Of a stretch of DNA of 64,000 nucleotides, positions 60,128-64,000 are shown piece by piece. The translations under genes and the position numbers were made by a program. This stretch comes from Perca fluviatilis (lineage: Eukaryota; Chordata; Actinopteri; Perciformes; Percidae). The notes beneath the pieces were generated by a model. The model searched no databases and had not been told where the DNA came from. It was given only the letters and a program-made list of their open reading frames with translations. Position 1 is the stretch's first letter. Every line of letters starts with the position of its first letter. Location: assembly GCF_010015445.1 (NCBI RefSeq), contig NC_053134.1:7733136-7797135 (forward strand), read 5' to 3'.

Positions 60128-60441
60128 TAGGGGTGGGGAAAAATATTTTCCGTGGCAATACTGTATCGATACACAGACGCTAAGCATCCATCTATTATTA
60201 TATATGTGTTGGTCCGTTTGTCTGCTTGACAATCTGATTTTGCAGCCATAAAATTAAAGTGAGATGAACAAACAGAGAAATGTATCTTTTTAGATAAAAA
60301 CAGATGTTGACAAAGTTTCCTTTTGGGGACATCATTTGAAGTTGGAAAACAGGTTATAAGTTTAATGTTTAAAATTGCAATAATATTGTATTGTGACATA
60401 AATATCGTGACGATATCGTATTGTGGTGATTCCCACCCCTA
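60128..60441. mobile_element. hAT MITE with perfect 8-bp TSD
   Basis: The ends are TAGGGGTGGGGAAAAATATT and, on the complement, TAGGGGTGGGAATCACCACA. The exact 8-bp duplication is AACAATGG (60120-60127 and 60442-60449). Subterminal ATATCGTGACGATATCG and CTGTATCGATACACAGACGC repeats are typical. No coding sequence. Confidence 0.92.
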
Positions 60442-60485
60442 AACAATGGTGTAGGTGGTTTGACTCTAACCAGTTAAATAATTTC

Positions 60486-60531
60486 CCCCTGGGATTATTA
60501 AAGTATTTCTGATTCTGATTCTGATTATAAT
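60486..60531 (+). repeat. LINE 3' tail with (TTCTGA)n
   Basis: CCCCCTGGGATTATTAAAGT then ATTTCTGATTCTGATTCTG is the terminal motif and hexamer tail of L2/CR1-group fish LINEs. No coding part is attached. Confidence 0.6.
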
Positions 60532-60744
60532 AGATTGCACCTAGTATGAAAGCCAGTGTGCTCCATGTTTAAACAGTCAAGATTTATTTACTCATGACAA
60601 TGTGGGAAGTTATTACTTTTTGCTCTTAAAATTGATACACAGCAGCTTAATATCTCAACTACAGGCTGCTATTAATAAGATTCTTTGGAACCAGAATGTA
60701 AAAATTGGCGACCACAATTTGCTTTCATATCAAGGTGACGTCTT

Positions 60745-60795
60745 CAAATTGCTTGTTTTGTTCGGTCCCAAAGGTCCAAAATATTCGATCTAAAT
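60745..60795 (-). repeat. Fragment of the hAT-type MITE family, reverse
   Basis: GACGTCTTCAAATTGCTTGT, TTTGTTCGGTCCCAAAGGTC and CAAAATATTCGAT are the complement of the family core at 11778-11830. Confidence 0.7.
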
Positions 60796-60893
60796 GGAAA
60801 TAAAAGACACTATTACATTACTAACCTGGTGTCATTCAAATATGATCTTTTATAAAAATGTGGAGACCTTGCCACACACACACATTAAAATAA

Positions 60894-61553
60894 CAGGGTT
60901 GCCCGCAGAAAATGTGTTAGTTAAGGTGGTAGAGTGGGCTCAGCCGTCAGACCGTGCTATAACAGTGTTACTCGCATGGCTCCCATTATCCTCCGTGACA
61001 TGCTCTCTTCCATTTTGCCTGACAACTCTTCTCCAAAACAAACAGCTCTGAGATAACAGAGCTCAGCCCATAGCTTCACTCACTCAAAGCAGATAGTATG
61101 GGTGAAATAAAAACAGATCATGTCATTTCACTGTGTAGTGTTTATAGCGTAATATAACCGTAATAGCGTGTAATGATAATAATAAAAAAAAAAACAGACA
61201 ACGGCTGTGTCTCAAAGACCGGGAAACAGCCGGGACGTTGAGAATCCACGAGCGAGAGGTGATGGATAGTTCCAGTCACTTCGTCTTGTATTCACTTCGT
61301 TGAAACAAGAGAAGAAAGCCTCACTGATGTGAAGAACAGGACAGAGATACATATATTGCTCTCTGCCTGCCATATGCCAACTCTCCGGTAAGTCCACTCA
61401 CCCCATCTCAGCCCGGGCATGCCGCAGTTGTTGACATACTCCCACAAACAACGACGCACGCAATGTGAAATTTGTTTTGACAACGTAGTTAAGGCGGTAG
61501 GCGTGTGTTGTTTAGGCGGCCGCCTAAGCTGCAAAGTGCTGCAGGAAACCCTG
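60894..61553. mobile_element. hAT-like MITE (660 bp)
   Basis: The left end CAGGGTTGCCCGCAGAAAAT and the complement of the right end CAGGGTTTCCTGCAGCACTT match as terminal inverted repeats, a known fish hAT terminus. TTAAGGTGGTAG on the left is mirrored near the right by AGTTAAGGCGGTAGGCG in direct orientation. No clean 8-bp duplication is seen, and no transposase is encoded. Confidence 0.65.
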
Positions 61554-61559
61554 AATAAA

Positions 61560-63650
61560 AATGTTCAAAATCAACTAAGATAATTTGACTTTTAGCGAGT
61601 CATGCTCTCATAGGGATAGTTTTCGAAGTGGGGATGTATGAGGTACTTATCCATCAGTGTGTTAGCTACAGTAGATGGTGGTCGGCATGCCAACAGCTTG
61701 GAGAAGCAGGCAGGAGTACCGACACGGAGGCTAAGCAATGTACTGCTGTTGACGGCAGCTATTCCAATGTTAATAAACACTGGAAAGCTCCTTCCAAAAC
61801 CACAGAACGCATCATACAACTGTTTTTAAAGGGTGACTATACAGTCGTCCACATGTAAACTCAGTAAACTCAGCGCCCATTTAAGTCCCAATATGATTAA
61901 AGCACACAACTACACAGTACAACTCTGAGCGACACAACATTTTATGTTGTCTGGAGAATTACACTGGGCATAGCGTCAGCATATTTGAGAGTGAAATATT
62001 GAATTAGGTTACATTTTGGGCCCCAAAAATTGGCAGAAAAATCTATTTCCATTGCAATGAAAGAATGGCGTTCCTCTGCAATGCTGTGCTTGTGTTTTAG
62101 TTGCGACAACCTGGTTAACGGTGGCTCACCAATAACCTACACAGTACTGTGCATTAAGGTGAATGAACAGGGGAAAGGTATCCAGCAAGCGACTGAGAAA
62201 CACTGCACTTTCCGAACATGCCTTTAAATAATCTATTAAGTCAGGTACAAAGGTGGCTAGGAGCATACTGATTCTAGGATTGCCTTTTCAAAAAGGCCAT
62301 TGTTCACTGTCACTGTCCTCCTCCTCCTCTCCTTTCCAGATCAATATAAGGGCTTGACAGAGCATACTTCAAAAAAATCCAGCAAAATGAAAATCTTAAG
62401 AGCGAATTCAAATCTCTTTGCAAAGCCTCAATTCTCTCGGCTATCCCCAACAGCTTCCCTCCAAGGAGTCGTTGCTGCTCCCTCTCTAAATCCGAAAGTC
62501 AAGCTGCGACGACTCCCTAAACACTGCAATGTGAGACCTTGTGAGTCACGGCTAAGTCAATTGATCCCCTTCAGGAGAGTCAATCCTGACTCAGTGAAGC
62601 CAACAGGGGCAACCATTCCTGATTAATACCTCTGCTGGACGCGCCGCAGCCGCCTAATTTACTGCCACAGAAATACAGAATGATCCCTCGCCAGTCTAAA
62701 GAAACATTTTAGCGATGTCAGGCACTCACTGCACTGCTAACACACACAAACACACACACAGAGGGAGTAAAGGAAATGAGCTCTTTTCTTTCTTCTTGAA
62801 CTTGATAGTTTCTAAATTTTCTGTATCTGTGGAAGTGCTGTGAAGTGGAAACAAGGGGAGGGGGGGCTGCGACATATTCTAATTCAGCCCCTGCAGCAGC
62901 GCTTCACTCCAATTGATCTTTTATCCCTGAGCTGCTTTATCTGTTGGATCACTTGTCTGAAGAGTAAAATAAAAAACTGCCTTGGCAACAGAGGATAATT
63001 AAAGAGATTGGACAAGAAAAGCCATACATTCATGTCATCGAAGGAAGAGGGAGAGGTCTTGTTACGGAAATAAATCTTAATATATACCTCATATTGGATA
63101 ATATATTAAGTGCACTAATAAATGTAAATCTGCAGGATACATTTGTCTGTCAGGGTGGGAATTCTAAGTGGAAGAATAAATAAAAAACTAGCTGGCACGT
63201 TAGAGTCGTTTCATCTGTTGCCATGTGGCTAAAAGCATTTGTTGAGCACTTCTTTGTCAGTAATTCAGTCTCATTTCTGGCTGTAAAATGTATTCTCTTT
63301 TTACAGACATGATCAGAAATACAATCACATGAGATAAACACTCTTGTTTCTAACACACTGATTGACTTTTTTTAGGAACAAAACCAGCCCAGAACGTAAA
63401 CATCACAGCTGTAGACATGAGACTTAGACTGAAATATAAAAGTGATGACTTCAGACTTGATTTAGAGACATTTGGCCACTGTGAGACTTGACTTATTTTC
63501 CCCCTTGACTCCCTAAAGACTTCACTTGACCCAAAACTAGAGCAGAAACATTCAAGTTTTGACCTGATGAAATCCCAGAACAAGACAGGCAGATCTCGCA
63601 GCGCCTGAAACATACATCCAATTTGCTCATGGAGATGGACAGCATTGTTT
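61560..63650. other. Unique sequence, no gene recognised
   Basis: Short frames at 61592-61858 and 62300-62626 have no known domain. A small (CA)n-like run is at 62741-62760 and a G-run near 62865. The block 62440-62960 is listed separately. Confidence 0.4.
62440..62960. promoter_or_regulatory. Candidate conserved non-coding block
   Basis: Non-repetitive sequence with paired TGAGTCA-like sites (CTTGTGAGTCACGG, CCTGACTCAGTG) that resemble AP-1/Maf elements, and CCTGATTAATACC. No coding evidence beyond an unrecognised frame. Low confidence. Confidence 0.2.
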
Positions 63651-63652
63651 CT

Positions 63653-63740
63653 AGGGGTGAAAAAAAAAGAAAAAGAAAGTCCTGATTTTTTTGCAAATCG
63701 ATTATTTTCCCAAGAATCAATATTTTATTTATTTATTTTT
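63653..63740 (+). repeat. Truncated hAT MITE end
   Basis: TAGGGGTGAAAAAAAAAGAA followed by TGCAAATCGATTATTTTCCC and AAGAATCAATATT is the start of a fish AATCGAT-rich hAT MITE. The other end is not seen. Confidence 0.5.
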
Positions 63741-63850
63741 TTTAACCAATGATTCACCTACATATTTTCTGTTTATACGGTACTGCTGACAGCGACTACA
63801 TCATATTCGTTTCCAGCCAAACAGAGCGAAAGCAGAAAATGCAGACAATT

Positions 63851-64000
63851 AGAGGTCGACCGATAGTGTTTTTTACCGATACCGATAGCTAGGTTGGGCC
63901 GTATTTGCCGATAACCGATTAATCGACCGATAGTATTTAGAATTGATACACCCACAGCAATGCTACACAAGCATATGTGTTGTCTAAAACAGTTCTCCTA
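63851..64000 (+). mobile_element. hAT MITE, cut by the window edge
   Basis: TAGAGGTCGACCGATAGTGT, ACCGATACCGATAGCTAGGT, GGGCCGTATTTGCCGATAAC and CCGATTAATCGACCGATAG are diagnostic of a widespread fish hAT MITE. The element runs off the right edge of the window or ends near it. Confidence 0.7.

Noticed and set aside
1..64000. CRISPR arrays, bacterial operons, rRNA or intact tRNA genes.
   Set aside because: No regularly spaced repeats with unique spacers, no long prokaryote-like ORFs and no RNA gene signatures beyond one weak tRNA-like relic; the sequence is clearly vertebrate.

Overview
The window looks like teleost fish nuclear DNA, probably percomorph. The evidence is many short non-autonomous DNA transposons of types common in fish (hAT-like with 8-bp target duplications, TTAA-flanked MITEs, a 9-bp-duplication family), L1/Tx1-like and Tc1-like relics, L2-like LINE tails and many (CA)n/(GA)n microsatellites. 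There are no operons, ribosome binding sites, rRNA genes, CRISPR arrays or convincing host exons. Almost every short open frame is chance or lies in a repeat. The ground sequence is probably intronic or intergenic.

Layout. 1-20.6 kb: AT-rich unique sequence with scattered MITEs, an L1-like relic at 1.5-2.3 kb, microsatellites, a CpG-rich patch at 17.4-17.9 kb and some complex non-repetitive blocks that could be regulatory. 20.7-24.2 kb: several DNA transposons nested inside one another, three of them with exact flanking duplications. 24.48-47.06 kb: a large element bounded by a 6-bp direct repeat (CCTGCA) and inverted arms of about 1.73 kb starting AG and ending CT. 47.1-64 kb: unique sequence with more hAT and MULE-like MITEs, one hAT copy that keeps a zinc-finger exon, and LINE tails.

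The 24.5-47.1 kb element is the centre of interest. Long terminal inverted repeats with a 6-bp target duplication fit a Maverick/Polinton (adintovirus-type) element, although no polymerase B, integrase, ATPase or capsid gene is visible, so it would be a deleted or non-autonomous derivative. It carries a CARD (caspase-recruitment domain) ORF of 112 codons behind a TATA-containing promoter, further unrecognised coding-like segments, internal copies of arm sequence, and nested Tc1-like and L1-like relics.

A major caution: 26505-34998 and 35499-43985 are the same sequence, and they abut a gap of exactly 500 N on both sides. This is the expected signature of two overlapping contig ends that were not merged, and the copies differ mainly by small indels, as uncorrected long reads do. 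The real locus probably holds one copy, giving an element of about 13.6 kb. Frameshifts there should not be read as biology until they are polished.
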